Of a stretch of 64,000 bases of DNA, positions 42,471 to 51,583 are shown piece by piece. Location: assembly GCF_014212135.1 (NCBI RefSeq), contig NZ_JACJVQ010000013.1, forward strand, positions 62,001-126,000. Direction: 5' to 3'. The stretch comes from Cohnella thailandensis. Lineage in GTDB: Bacteria; Bacillota; Bacilli; Paenibacillales; Paenibacillaceae. The notes beneath the pieces are model-generated. The model had not been told where the DNA came from, did no database searches, and was given only the letters and a program-made list of their open reading frames with translations. The first letter of the stretch is position 1, and the number at the start of each line of letters is the position of its first letter. A program made the position numbers and the translations under genes.

Positions 42471-42535
42471 TCGTTATCTCCCCCAATCGCTTCGGCTATG
42501 CTCATTCTGCGTTCCGAGCGGGGGTTTCATACGCT

Positions 42536-42919
42536 TTACATGACGGTCGAATGAGGCTCTTCCGCCAGCAACTTAGCCATTTTGTTGCCTTCGTCCATAA
42601 TCGCGATCTTCGGCCGATGTTGCCGGGCTTCCTCTTCGGTAACGAACGCGTAGGCAATGATAATAACGATATCTCCAGGTTGAACGAGCCGGGCCGCCGC
42701 GCCGTTCAGGCAAATCACGCCCGATCCCCTAGGTCCGGGAATGACGTACGTCTCGAGCCGGGCTCCATTGTTGTTGTTGACGATCTGGACCTTCTCGTCG
42801 GGAAGAATATCGACCGCTTCCATTAGATCCTGATCGATCGTAATGCTCCCGACGTAATTCAAGTTCGCTTCCGTAACGGTCGCGCGGTGGATCTTGGACT
42901 TCATCATTTGGCGAAACAT
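42536..42919 (-). CDS. panD: Aspartate 1-decarboxylase
   Basis: 127 residues, standard length. The self-processing site Gly-Ser lies at 25-26 in [10 protein letters not shown]; cleavage yields the pyruvoyl group. It makes beta-alanine for pantothenate. [12 protein letters not shown] is also conserved. The last of panB-panC-panD, 15 bases after panC. Confidence 0.97.
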   Translation of the reverse strand: MFRQMMKSKIHRATVTEANLNYVGSITIDQDLMEAVDILPDEKVQIVNNNNGARLETYVIPGPRGSGVICLNGAAARLVQPGDIVIIIAYAFVTEEEARQHRPKIAIMDEGNKMAKLLAEEPHSTVM

Positions 42920-42934
42920 GGTCGAGTTCCCCTC

Positions 42935-43822
42935 TCAGGCTTGTGGTAACAGAATGTTGTCGATAAGCCGCGTCTTGCCGAATCGCACGGCCAGCGCCAC
43001 GAGTACGGGACTTGTTGCGGCGAGTTCCTTATTCTCCTCGATGGCCGTCAGGGAAGGATAATCCACGACCTCCACATATTCGATATCCGCCAGAGGCTGA
43101 CGGGAGATCGCATCGCGAATTCGTCTCGACAGCTCCGCCGCGGCGATTCCGCTTTGTACCCACTCCGGCACTTGCATAAGAGTCCGGGAGAGTACGAGCG
43201 CCTGCTCTTTCTCTTCCGGAGACAAATACACGTTGCGCGAGCTAAGAGCGAGACCCGAAGCTTCCCGCACGATCGGGCAGGGAACGATTTCCACCGGAAG
43301 GTTCAAATCCTCCACGAGACTTTGGATAACCGCTACTTGCTGCGCGTCTTTAAGGCCGAAATAAGCGCGATTCGGCTGCACCAGATTGAACAGCTTCGTG
43401 ACGACGATGGCGACTCCGTCGAAATGTCCGGGCCGGGAAGCGCCGCAGAGACGCTCCGTTACTCCCGACAGGCTGATCGTCGTAAGAGGGCGCTTCGGGT
43501 ACATCTCGGCAACGCTCGGCATGAAGATCAAATCCGCTCCCGCTTCCGCGGCAACGGCCCGGTCTCTCTCTTCATCGCGAGGGTAACGGTCAAGATCCTC
43601 CGTCGGTCCGAATTGCAGCGGGTTCACGAACACGCTGAGCACGGTAAAGCCGTTCTCGCTTGCGCTGCGGCGGATCAAGCTCGCATGTCCTTCATGCAGG
43701 TAACCCATCGTCGGCACGAGGCCGACCTTGCCTGCCGGAGCTTGCTTGCGGTATTCGTCCAAGCGAGCGCGCAGCTCGGCGATCGTACGTACGACGGTTG
43801 GCGCGGATAACGTGGCTCTCAC
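42935..43822 (-). CDS. panC: Pantothenate synthetase
   Basis: 295 residues. Joins pantoate and beta-alanine using ATP through a pantoyl-adenylate. Nucleotidylyltransferase motifs: VPTMGYLHEGHASLI (~36-50), FVNPLQFGPTEDLDRYPR, YFGLKDAQQ and SSRNVYLSPEE (KMSKS-type loop). It overlaps the panB end by 4 bases and is followed closely by panD. Confidence 0.97.
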   Translation of the reverse strand: MRATLSAPTVVRTIAELRARLDEYRKQAPAGKVGLVPTMGYLHEGHASLIRRSASENGFTVLSVFVNPLQFGPTEDLDRYPRDEERDRAVAAEAGADLIFMPSVAEMYPKRPLTTISLSGVTERLCGASRPGHFDGVAIVVTKLFNLVQPNRAYFGLKDAQQVAVIQSLVEDLNLPVEIVPCPIVREASGLALSSRNVYLSPEEKEQALVLSRTLMQVPEWVQSGIAAAELSRRIRDAISRQPLADIEYVEVVDYPSLTAIEENKELAATSPVLVALAVRFGKTRLIDNILLPQA

Positions 43823-44685
43823 TTGGCTCCACCTCCATATAATTTCTCCGAGATAAATCGGCTTGCCTCTTCATCCAGCGGGAAAGCATGCTTTTCTTCC
43901 GGAAAAGCCTGATTCTTCACGTCCTGAACGTACTCGCCGATGGCGGTACGGATCGTATCCCCTACATTGGCGTAGGTCTTGACGAACCGCTTGTCGCGTA
44001 TATTCGATCCATATCGGATTAAGTCATGATAAACGATAACCTGACCGTCGCAGCCGCGTCCCGCCCCGATGCCGATGGTCGGAATGTTGACGGAACGGGT
44101 GACCGCCTCCGCGATCGGCTCCGTTACGAGCTCGAGCACGATTCCGAACGCGCCGGCTTCTTCCAAGGCTTTGGCATCGGACAGAAGACGCTCGATCTCC
44201 TTCTCGACCTTGCCTTGGATCTTGTAGCCGCCGATCTGCAGCACCGATTGGGGAGTAAGCCCCAGATGCCCCAGAACCGGAATGCCCGCGGAAGTCAGCC
44301 TGAGAACCTCTTCGGCCAATTCGGCGCCGCCTTCCATCTTCACCGCGTGGGCGCCTCCCTCCTGCATGATCCGGGCCGCGTTGAGCAGCGTATCCTGAGG
44401 AGTCAGGCGGTATGTGGCGAAAGGCATGTCCGTGACGATCATCGTATTCGGCGCGCCCCGCACGACGGACTTCGTATGATAAATCATGTCGTTCAGGGTG
44501 ACCGGTACGGTCGTATCGTAGCCGAGAACGACGTTGCCGAGAGAGTCGCCGACGAGAATGAGGTCGACTCCCGCTTCTTCGGATAACTGGGCTGCCGGAT
44601 AATCGTAAGCGGTCATCATGGCAATCTTGGTTCCTTGCTGCTTCATCGTCTTCAGACGAGGCGGAGTTAAGGCGTGCTTGGTCAT
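43819..44685 (-). CDS. panB: 3-methyl-2-oxobutanoate hydroxymethyltransferase
   Basis: 288-residue TIM barrel converting 2-oxoisovalerate to ketopantoate with methylene-tetrahydrofolate, the first step of pantothenate synthesis. Motifs: MMTAYDYPAAQLSEEAG, LVGDSLGNVVLGYDTT (metal Asp), VKMEGG and GIGAGRGCDGQVIVYHD. GGAGG lies 9 nt before the ATG. The transcript seems to start ~235 nt upstream and must pass a terminator hairpin just before this site, so attenuation is likely. Confidence 0.97.
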   Translation of the reverse strand: MTKHALTPPRLKTMKQQGTKIAMMTAYDYPAAQLSEEAGVDLILVGDSLGNVVLGYDTTVPVTLNDMIYHTKSVVRGAPNTMIVTDMPFATYRLTPQDTLLNAARIMQEGGAHAVKMEGGAELAEEVLRLTSAGIPVLGHLGLTPQSVLQIGGYKIQGKVEKEIERLLSDAKALEEAGAFGIVLELVTEPIAEAVTRSVNIPTIGIGAGRGCDGQVIVYHDLIRYGSNIRDKRFVKTYANVGDTIRTAIGEYVQDVKNQAFPEEKHAFPLDEEASRFISEKLYGGGAK

Positions 44686-44711
44686 GTGTGATATCCTCCT
44701 TATAAAAACAG

Positions 44712-44748
44712 AAAAAACCTGTTATTCGCCCATGAGCAAACAAAGGTT
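44712..44748 (-). terminator. Leader terminator directly upstream of panB
   Basis: Minus strand: AACCT/AGGTT outer helix (44744-44748, 44716-44720) with inner GTT/AAC and GC/GC pairs, followed by T6 (44712-44717). The T-run ends ~12 nt before the panB ribosome binding site and lies downstream of the only good promoter, which is the geometry of an attenuator. Confidence 0.65.
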
Positions 44749-44920
44749 TCCATTCAGCAGGAGCGCTTCACGTCCTTCTGTCTCGGTCCCTTGGGCTCAG
44801 AGCAGAATCCGCCGCGAATCATCACGGTATTCACTTGGTTCTTCCATTGGCGGGCAATGATCGCCCATCATGCTTGTATCGTATCCGCAAGTGCAATTCG
44901 TTAACCGATACCGCCTTGCG
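44749..44920 (-). promoter_or_regulatory. Structured panBCD leader, candidate attenuation or riboswitch element
   Basis: About 170 nt upstream of the leader terminator. Two perfect 6-bp helices interleave: CGCAAG (44915-44920) with CTTGCG (44886-44891), and GTATCG (44906-44911) with CGATAC (44876-44881). They could form a pseudoknot or exclude one another. A GGGC/GCCC hairpin and a GAGC/GCTC pairing follow. A pan RNA motif is known upstream of panB in Firmicutes; identity with it is not shown here. No T-box sequence (TGGnACC) is present. No gene in 44686-45002. Confidence 0.5.
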
Positions 44921-44926
44921 CAATCG

Positions 44927-44955
44927 ATTATAACAGAAAATCTCAAGTCCGTCCA
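44927..44955 (-). promoter_or_regulatory. Sigma-A promoter of panBCD
   Basis: Minus strand: TGGACG (44950-44955), 17-bp spacer, perfect TATAAT (44927-44932) with an upstream TGn extension. Predicted leader ~235 nt. Confidence 0.6.
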
Positions 44956-45002
44956 TGAGGCAAAATGGTTAGAAAGAACTAGGATGGGCTTTCCTTCCTT
45001 GC

Positions 45003-46016
45003 TTAAGCCTTCTGCTGCCCATCCTGTCCCGCCGCGGGTTCCCACGGGTTGATCTCCGCCGAATAGACCGTCTGCATGCCTCCGTCCGGCGTCTCCACGA
45101 TCAAAGCCCCCGTCTCGCTGATGCCTCGCGGAATTCCCTCGATTCGCCCGCCTGCGGTCATCAGCGCCGTCGGCTTGTTCAAGTTGATGGAGCGGGCCTC
45201 CCATAACAGCCTTATCGGCTCGAAGCCGCTGGCGTTAAACACGGAATAAAGCTCCTCGAATTCCTTCAGAATCTCGGCGATCAGCTCGATCCGGTCCAGA
45301 ACCCGTCCGCTTGCCATGCGCAAGGACACCGCTTTGGCCGCGACTTCCTCCGGGTAGTCGGTCTCCTCGAGATTGACCGAGATGCCCATTCCGACGACGA
45401 CATACCGGATCCGTTCGTCCTCCGTTGCCGATTCCAGCAGAATCCCGGAAATTTTGCGGCCGTCTATGAGCAGATCGTTCGGCCATTTGATTCCGATGTC
45501 AAGCCCCGTTACCCGCTCGATCGCGCGATTCAGCGCCACCGCCGCGAGAAGCGTGAGCTGCGGAGTCTGCAGCAGCGGAACGTTCGGACGAAGCAGCAGG
45601 CTCATCCAGATTCCTTTGCCGGGCGGCGATACCCATGACCTTCCCATGCGTCCCCTTCCCCGGTTCTGCTGCTCCGCGACGACGAGCGTCCCTTCGGGCG
45701 CCCCGGCTTCCGCCAGATCGCGCAGCACGTCTTGCGTGGAGGCGACGACCTCGTGCACGTGAACGTTCCGCCCGAACGTATGGGTCTTTAGCTTCAAGGA
45801 AAGCTCGACCGGCGAGATTCGGGACGGGCGCTCCAAGATCCGATAGCCTAGACGGTTAACCGCCTCGATCGTGTACCCTTGAGCCTCCAGCTTGCGGATT
45901 TGCTTCCAGATCGCCGTTCGGCTTACGTTTAACTTCTGGCTGATCTCTTCTCCCGAGACGAAGTCCCCTTGCTTCTCTTCCAATAGGGATAACAGAGTCG
46001 GCGCTTCGATTCCCAT
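45003..46016 (-). CDS. birA: Biotin-protein ligase / biotin operon repressor
   Basis: 337 residues. An N-terminal winged helix-turn-helix (LLSLLEEKQGDFVSGEEISQKLNVSRTAIWKQI) makes this a bifunctional BirA that can repress biotin genes. The ligase domain has the biotinyl-AMP loop GRGRMGRSWVSPPGKG and KWPNDLLIDGRKISGIL, then a C-terminal SH3-like domain. It follows cca with 24 bases between, as in B. subtilis. Confidence 0.96.
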   Translation of the reverse strand: MGIEAPTLLSLLEEKQGDFVSGEEISQKLNVSRTAIWKQIRKLEAQGYTIEAVNRLGYRILERPSRISPVELSLKLKTHTFGRNVHVHEVVASTQDVLRDLAEAGAPEGTLVVAEQQNRGRGRMGRSWVSPPGKGIWMSLLLRPNVPLLQTPQLTLLAAVALNRAIERVTGLDIGIKWPNDLLIDGRKISGILLESATEDERIRYVVVGMGISVNLEETDYPEEVAAKAVSLRMASGRVLDRIELIAEILKEFEELYSVFNASGFEPIRLLWEARSINLNKPTALMTAGGRIEGIPRGISETGALIVETPDGGMQTVYSAEINPWEPAAGQDGQQKA

Positions 46017-46040
46017 CCTGTCTCCTCCTTTCCTGTTAAA

Positions 46041-47294
46041 TTAGACATTCTGATCCGTCCAATGCCGTTTGGCTTCGGCTTTCAACGCTTGCGCTTCGTT
46101 CTTCAGCTTGTTCAAGGCGACAAGCAGAAGGAGCCGGTTCAGCTCCTCGGAGATCCACGGCCCCGCTTCTCTTCCGAGAAGACGAACCAGCTCATCGCCG
46201 CGAACGGCAAGCTCCTTCACCGTGGCAGCCGACATCTCCCGCAGCCAAACGTCGGCCCGCTCGATACCGACTCCCGAATCCCATTGTGATCGATCGACAG
46301 AGGGAAAAGCCCTTGCGATCGCGATGTAGTCGGCCGCCGATTTTACGCCGTATCGGAGAACGGCGGCCGTCCATCTCTCGCGATCGATCGGCTTTCGCGA
46401 TTCATCCAGATAACCTCTCAAAGCGGCGATCGCAGACACTTCGGCAACGCGCCGCGAGCTGAACTTCAGCTTGCGCAGCCAGTCGTCGGCTTGGGCGGAA
46501 TCCGCCCCCGCCAGCAGCAGGACGGCCGCCCAGCGAAGCTCGACCCTATCGAGCCTATGCCAGCCGGCTTCCGTCCCTTCTATCGCCGGCAACGGAGGAT
46601 ACAAGCTTTCCTTCGCATGGGCAAGAAGGCCGCTTGTCCGAAGCAGACGAATCGCCTTGGACGGGTGGAGGCCGGCCAGCATCTTGTCCAGCTCCGAGCC
46701 CACTCGTTCCATCGCGATCCGTTGTAGTCGCTCTCTTTGGCTAAGGATGCCTCTCCAAGCTTCCTCGTCGATCTCGAAATCGAATTCCGCCGCGAAGCGG
46801 ATTCCTCTCAGCATCCTCAGAGCATCCTCGCCGAATCTTTCCCCGGCGGCGCCCACGCAGCGAACGATTCGGCGCTTCAAATCCTCTTGTCCCCCGAAGG
46901 GATCGATCATGACGCCGTTCGTGCCGTACGCGATGGCATTGACGGTAAAATCCCGGCGGGCAAGATCCTCCTTCACGTCCCTGACGAACGCGACTTCATC
47001 CGGATGCCTGGAATCGCTGTAGGACGTCTCATGCCGGAATGTCGTCACCTCGAAGGCGGACTCTCCGATTAAGACGGTCACCGTTCCGTGCGGCAAGCCG
47101 GTCGGAACGACCTTGGGGAAGAGAGCCATGACCTGCTCGGGAAGCGCGGAAGTCGCGATGTCGATATCGTGGAGCTCCCGGCCGAGAAGCCGATCCCGAA
47201 CGCAGCCTCCGACCAGATAAGCCTCGTGGCCCGCCGCCTCCAAAGCGGAAGCGACGCGAATCCCTTCCTCCCAAATCGCCTCTTGCCGCGGCAT
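46041..47294 (-). CDS. cca: CCA tRNA nucleotidyltransferase
   Basis: 417 residues. Class II nucleotidyltransferase: GGCVRDRLLGRELHDIDIATSA with the catalytic DxD, then RRDFTVNAIAYG and the helical neck and body. It adds or repairs the tRNA 3' CCA end. The ATG at 47294 has GGGGAG 8 nt upstream; an in-frame start nine codons earlier falls before that site. Lies between bshA and birA, the conserved Bacillales order. Confidence 0.95.
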   Translation of the reverse strand: MPRQEAIWEEGIRVASALEAAGHEAYLVGGCVRDRLLGRELHDIDIATSALPEQVMALFPKVVPTGLPHGTVTVLIGESAFEVTTFRHETSYSDSRHPDEVAFVRDVKEDLARRDFTVNAIAYGTNGVMIDPFGGQEDLKRRIVRCVGAAGERFGEDALRMLRGIRFAAEFDFEIDEEAWRGILSQRERLQRIAMERVGSELDKMLAGLHPSKAIRLLRTSGLLAHAKESLYPPLPAIEGTEAGWHRLDRVELRWAAVLLLAGADSAQADDWLRKLKFSSRRVAEVSAIAALRGYLDESRKPIDRERWTAAVLRYGVKSAADYIAIARAFPSVDRSQWDSGVGIERADVWLREMSAATVKELAVRGDELVRLLGREAGPWISEELNRLLLLVALNKLKNEAQALKAEAKRHWTDQNV

Positions 47295-47321
47295 AGAACC
47301 CGCTCCCCGTCCATTACGCAT

Positions 47322-48485
47322 TTAAGCCTCGCACAACGGTACCGGAACGTCCGCATCGACGCCCAGCACCCGGTAATAGATTCGCTCGTATTCCGCCGTG
47401 ATCCGGTTGTTGCAGAAATCCGTCCGCGCCCTATGAAGGCAAGCCTCGCGGAAGTCCGCATACAGCTTCTCGTCCGTAAGCAGACGCACGGCATAGTCGG
47501 CCATCAGATCCGTGTTGCCGATCGGCGCCAGATAACCGGTCTCGCCATGAATGACCAGCTCCGGGATCCCGCCCGCTTCCGAGCCGATCGTCGGCACGCC
47601 GCAAGCCATCGCTTCCAGCGCAACGAGCCCGAAGCTTTCTTTTTCCGAAGGCAGCAGCATTAAGTCGGCTAGGGAAACGACCTGAGCGACGTCGTCCTGC
47701 TTCCCGAGCAGGTGAACCCGGTGGCTCAGTCCCATGGCATCGATCTTCGCTTGGATCTTCGGCAGGTCCGGGCCTTCTCCGACGAGAAGAAGGCGGCTCG
47801 GAATGCGTGCCGCGACCTTGGCGAAGATATCGACCACGTCCCCCGTCCGTTTGACCGGCCGGAAGTTCGAGATATGCATAAGGATTTTCTCTCCGGGCTC
47901 CGCGAATTCGGGTCTAAGCTCGGAAACGTCCCTCGGATAATAAATTCTCTTGTCTACGAAATTGTATGTCAGATCGATCGGCTCCTCGATGTCGAGAAGC
48001 TCGCGAGTCTCGCGGATCAGATCCCGGCTGACCGCCGTCACCGCGTCGCTGTTGCGAATGCCGAGGCGGATGATGTCCTTGAGCGATTCGTCCTGGGCGA
48101 GCACCGTGATGTCCGTGCCGTGAAGCGTCGTCACGACCTTCAGATGATCCCCCGACATCTGCTTGGCGAGCAGAGCGCAGATCGCGTGCGGGACGGCATA
48201 ATGAACGTGAAGAAGATCAAGCTGCTGGTTCCGGGCAACCTGATGCATCTTGCTCGCCAGCGAGAGGTCGTAAGGAGGATACCGGAACACGTAATAATCC
48301 GACACTTCGACTTCGTGGTAGAAAATGTTCCGGTGGAACTTCCCTAGCCGGAACGGGATGCTATGGGTAATAAAATGAATCTCGTGACCTTTCTCCGCGA
48401 GCAGCTTGCCGAGCTCCGTAGCGACGACGCCTGAGCCGCCAAGCGAAGGATAACAGGTAATTCCGATCTTAAGCGGTCGGTTCAT
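47322..48485 (-). CDS. bshA: N-acetyl-alpha-D-glucosaminyl L-malate synthase BshA
   Basis: 387-residue GT4 glycosyltransferase joining UDP-GlcNAc and L-malate in the first step of bacillithiol synthesis. Signature regions: KIGITCYPSLGGSGVVATELG at the start, HVHYAVPHA, and the nucleotide-sugar block LMLLPSEKESFGLVALEAMACGVPTI. It follows bshB1 by 69 bases, so two of the bacillithiol genes are together; the third (bshC) is not in the window. Confidence 0.96.
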   Translation of the reverse strand: MNRPLKIGITCYPSLGGSGVVATELGKLLAEKGHEIHFITHSIPFRLGKFHRNIFYHEVEVSDYYVFRYPPYDLSLASKMHQVARNQQLDLLHVHYAVPHAICALLAKQMSGDHLKVVTTLHGTDITVLAQDESLKDIIRLGIRNSDAVTAVSRDLIRETRELLDIEEPIDLTYNFVDKRIYYPRDVSELRPEFAEPGEKILMHISNFRPVKRTGDVVDIFAKVAARIPSRLLLVGEGPDLPKIQAKIDAMGLSHRVHLLGKQDDVAQVVSLADLMLLPSEKESFGLVALEAMACGVPTIGSEAGGIPELVIHGETGYLAPIGNTDLMADYAVRLLTDEKLYADFREACLHRARTDFCNNRITAEYERIYYRVLGVDADVPVPLCEA

Positions 48486-48554
48486 GCGAACTCCTCCTTC
48501 CTACATCTTATTCCCCGGATGCTTGCGTTATTTCCCTCGGTTCGACAGGAGGAA

Positions 48555-49256
48555 TCAGAAGCGTTCGACGACCGCCGGTCCTTTGGCGATGAAGCCTTCC
48601 GCGTAACGGAACTTCTTGGGCTGTCCGAACAGGCGGTCCCTGGCTTCCACGTTCTCCAGATAGCCTTGAGTCAGAGGCGTTGCCACCCAATCGCTCTCGC
48701 GGGAGGAAGGCTCGAATTGCGAACGATAAGCCCTTAGCGCCGCCATCTTCTCCGTCTGAACCTCGCTGATATCGACGACGAATCCGGGAGTATGTACATC
48801 GTTGATAAAGTAATAGTAGAACATTTCGGGAGTCCAAGCGGGACTCTCCGGCAAGTATCGCCTCAATTTGGCGTTAAAAATCGCTTCCTCGACCATCCTG
48901 CCGCACTGGATATGATCCGGATGGCGATCGATTAAGTAAGGGGCGAACACGACCCTCGGCCGCAGCTCGCGAATGGAGAGGACAAGCTTGTCCAATTGCT
49001 CGGGGGAGCTCGCAAGCCCGCGATCCGGCAAGCCAAGATTGCGCCGGACCGTTAAGCCTAGAATCTCCGAGGCGGCTTCGGCTTCTTGCTGCCTTGTCTC
49101 CACGTCGCCGTTCGAGGACATCTCCGCATAGGTAAGATCGATCAGGCCGACCTTCTGGCCTGACCGGGCCGCCTTGATCATCGTTCCGCCCATGCCGATC
49201 TCGGCATCGTCCGGATGGGCGGCGAAGACGAGCAAATCCAATCCGTACTCGCTCAT
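48555..49256 (-). CDS. bshB1: Bacillithiol biosynthesis deacetylase BshB1
   Basis: 233 residues, LmbE/PIG-L zinc deacetylase: [15 protein letters not shown] (zinc ligands HPDD), [14 protein letters not shown] C-terminus and RHPDHIQCG with the third zinc His. It removes the acetyl group from GlcNAc-malate. It overlaps mgsA by 4 bases and is upstream of bshA. Confidence 0.96.
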   Translation of the reverse strand: MSEYGLDLLVFAAHPDDAEIGMGGTMIKAARSGQKVGLIDLTYAEMSSNGDVETRQQEAEAASEILGLTVRRNLGLPDRGLASSPEQLDKLVLSIRELRPRVVFAPYLIDRHPDHIQCGRMVEEAIFNAKLRRYLPESPAWTPEMFYYYFINDVHTPGFVVDISEVQTEKMAALRAYRSQFEPSSRESDWVATPLTQGYLENVEARDRLFGQPKKFRYAEGFIAKGPAVVERF

Positions 49257-49675
49257 TCTTCGATTCCCGGCTTGTATTTATGGACAAGCTCGCGCCAAGC
49301 GAAGTCGCCTCTCTCCAGGCACTTGACGAGCAGCTCGGCCGTCGCGACGTTGGTCGCGACCGGAATCCCCTGAACGTCGCACAGCCGGAGCAGCGCCGTA
49401 ATATCGGGCTCGTGCGGCTGAGCCATGAGCGGATCCCGCAGGAAAATAATCAGGTCCATCTCGTTGGTCGCGACCAAGGCTCCGATCTGCTGGTCTCCCC
49501 CGAGCGGTCCCGACATGAAACGGTTGACGTTCAGCGAAGTGCTCTCCATGATGCGCGTTCCGGTCGTGCCGGTCGCGTAAAGCTTATGCGGCTTAAAAAC
49601 ATGCTCGTAAGCGATCGTGAAGTTCACCATCTCGTCTTTTTTACGATCGTGAGCGATTAACGCAATCTGCAGCAT
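49253..49675 (-). CDS. mgsA: Methylglyoxal synthase
   Basis: 140 residues. Converts dihydroxyacetone phosphate to methylglyoxal and phosphate. Conserved [25 protein letters not shown], the catalytic Asp region [11 protein letters not shown] and [14 protein letters not shown]. The ATG at 49675 matches family N-termini and has GGGAG 10 nt upstream; the ATG at 49684 is too close to that site. Its location beside the bacillithiol genes fits the use of bacillithiol in methylglyoxal detoxification. Confidence 0.95.
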   Translation of the reverse strand: MLQIALIAHDRKKDEMVNFTIAYEHVFKPHKLYATGTTGTRIMESTSLNVNRFMSGPLGGDQQIGALVATNEMDLIIFLRDPLMAQPHEPDITALLRLCDVQGIPVATNVATAELLVKCLERGDFAWRELVHKYKPGIEE

Positions 49676-49705
49676 AAATGGCATACTCCCTTCCCCAAGA
49701 AGAAA

Positions 49706-50509
49706 TTAATCTAGAAAATGCTCGAAGCCGTATACCATGCCCGTCGTGCTCATGACCTTCTTGACAGCCGTATTCACTCCCGGCATATAGCCGGCTCTCT
49801 CGTAGGAATCGTGCCGAATCTTCAACGTCTGCCCGTGTCCGCCGAAGACCACCTCTTGCTGGGCGAATACGCCCGGCAATCTGACGCTATGTATGCGGAA
49901 GCCGTTATAATAACCGCCGCGGGCTCCTTCGATGACTTCCTCTTCGTTCGGATTGCCTTGCCTGAGCTCTTGGCGCGACTCCGCGATTAATTCCGCCGTC
50001 TTAATCGACGTTCCCGACGGCGCGTCCAGCTTCTGATCGCCGTGGTATTCGATAATTTCGACATGAGGTAAATATTTCGCGGCCGTTGCGGCAAACTTCA
50101 TCATAAGGATGGCTCCTATGGAGAAGTTAGGGGCGATCAGCCCGCCGATTCCTTGGTCTTTGCAAAGCTTGTCCAGCAGCTCGATCTGCTCCGGCGTGAA
50201 CCCCGTCGTTCCCATGACCGGGCGGACGCCGTGCTTGATGGCAAGCTCGGTATGCGGAAAAGCCGATTGAGGGTTCGTGAAGTCGACAAGAACGTCCGGG
50301 CGGGTTCTGGCAAGAGCCTCCTCCAGATCGGGCGAGACGACGACTCCCGTGTCCGGCTTGCCGACGAGGGAACCCGCATCGACCGGTCCGCACGATCTGG
50401 CTACGGCTGCCGCGAGCTCGAGCCCGGAATCCTCCAGCACCATTCTGACCACTTCTCGACCCATGCGGCCGGATGCTCCTGCCACCGCTACTTTGATTCG
50501 TTGCGACAT
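49706..50509 (-). CDS. dapB: 4-hydroxy-tetrahydrodipicolinate reductase
   Basis: 267 residues. NAD(P)H reductase following DapA in the lysine pathway: N-terminal VAVAGASGRMGREV, substrate block EYHGDQKLDAPSGT. The usual double His here is His-Gly, keeping the first His. TNPQSAF-type loop and GHGQTLKIRHDSYER are also present. It is remote from dapA/dapG in this genome (24-26 kb away), as in B. subtilis. Start ATG at 50509; an in-frame GTG and TTG upstream are possible. Confidence 0.95.
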   Translation of the reverse strand: MSQRIKVAVAGASGRMGREVVRMVLEDSGLELAAAVARSCGPVDAGSLVGKPDTGVVVSPDLEEALARTRPDVLVDFTNPQSAFPHTELAIKHGVRPVMGTTGFTPEQIELLDKLCKDQGIGGLIAPNFSIGAILMMKFAATAAKYLPHVEIIEYHGDQKLDAPSGTSIKTAELIAESRQELRQGNPNEEEVIEGARGGYYNGFRIHSVRLPGVFAQQEVVFGGHGQTLKIRHDSYERAGYMPGVNTAVKKVMSTTGMVYGFEHFLD

Positions 50510-50514
50510 CTGGT

Positions 50515-51063
50515 TCACCAATCCTTCTTGTCTTTGTTGAGAGAATAAGTCTGTTTCAGCAGCAGGCGCCGCTCCGTTCTCGTTTCTCTTAGAATCCGCT
50601 TCGCTTCTTCATTATTCGGTTGCAGGTGAATAAGCTCTTTAAACGTCTCTATGGCGATGCGATACTGTCCCGAATACCGGTAGGCCAACCCCAGGAGCAG
50701 CTTGGCTTCGCCCGACAAGGGATCCAACCGGACCGCTTCCTTCAACAAGGGAACGGCCGCGTCCGAATCCGGCGGAGCTTGTTCCAGCAGCTCCTTGGCG
50801 CCCGCGGACAGCTTGCGCGCTTCCAGCGTTCTCAGATGCAGGACATAGGCGGACTCGTCCGGCGCCAATTCGACGGAACGCTTGGCATAGCTCAACGCTT
50901 GTTCCAGCTTGCCGCTTCTCGCCAGGGTAATCGAAGCCCGGTACCAATAGGAAGGTTCGTCCGGCTCCGCCTCCACGGCTCGGCGAAACCATTCCTCCGC
51001 CGCTTCGAAATCCCCGGTTAGAATATAATGGTATGCTTGTTCCAGACACTCTTCCCCGTTCAT
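50515..51063 (-). CDS. TPR-repeat protein
   Basis: 182 residues with tetratricopeptide repeats along most of its length (QAYHYILTGDFEAAEEWFRRAVEAEPD; ASITLARSGKLEQALSYAKRSVELAPD; GLAYRYSGQYRIAIETFKELIHLQP). No signal or membrane segment. The ATG at 51063 has AGGAGG 9 nt upstream. It is 5 bases upstream of dapB and probably co-transcribed. Role unknown. Confidence 0.87.
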   Translation of the reverse strand: MNGEECLEQAYHYILTGDFEAAEEWFRRAVEAEPDEPSYWYRASITLARSGKLEQALSYAKRSVELAPDESAYVLHLRTLEARKLSAGAKELLEQAPPDSDAAVPLLKEAVRLDPLSGEAKLLLGLAYRYSGQYRIAIETFKELIHLQPNNEEAKRILRETRTERRLLLKQTYSLNKDKKDW

Positions 51064-51109
51064 GCCGACCATCCTCCTCTCCGCTCGGGGATGGTACAGC
51101 ATATGAATG

Positions 51110-51478
51110 CTAAGGTTCTACGGTGTCCTTCTTCGTCCACCTATTCGCGTCCCGGGTATTGAATTTATGCATGACGCGGTTATGCGCCTCGGTCAGATCG
51201 ATACCGAGCGAATTCGCGAAGCAAAGCACGATGAACAGCACGTCTCCCAATTCCATCTCGACGGAATTGTCGGCCTCATCCGCTTTTTTGGGCTTCTCCC
51301 CATAGGTATGATTGACTTCGCGCGCAAGCTCGCCGACTTCCTCGGCCATGCGGGCCAGCAAGGCTAGCGGCGAGAAATATCCTTCTTTGAATTGCGATAT
51401 GTAAGCGTCGACTTCCCGTTGAATGTCGGCGAGCGACTTCTGTGCCAGTGGCTTGCCGGCAATCTTCGATTCACCCAT
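51110..51478 (-). CDS. MazG-type nucleotide pyrophosphohydrolase (YpjD-like)
   Basis: 122-residue all-alpha NTP-PPase. Mg-binding motifs EEVGELAREVN (EExxE) and ELGDVLFIVLCFANSLGID (ExxD) are intact. Such proteins remove non-canonical nucleotides. First gene of the run leading to dapB and the bacillithiol genes, and divergent from the YitT-family gene; the shared 105-base spacer must hold both promoters, neither of which is clear. Confidence 0.92.
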   Translation of the reverse strand: MGESKIAGKPLAQKSLADIQREVDAYISQFKEGYFSPLALLARMAEEVGELAREVNHTYGEKPKKADEADNSVEMELGDVLFIVLCFANSLGIDLTEAHNRVMHKFNTRDANRWTKKDTVEP

Positions 51479-51583
51479 AGGCTTCTTCCTTCCGAATAAA
51501 GTCGAATTGAACTTGTATCATTCCTATGTTAGCTTAAGATGCAGGCAAAGACAAATGCAATTTCGGATGAGGTGACCCGTTAA

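Noticed and set aside
44749..44920. T-box riboswitch in the panB leader
   Set aside because: No TGGnACC T-box sequence or specifier-loop features; the downstream genes are not typical T-box targets.
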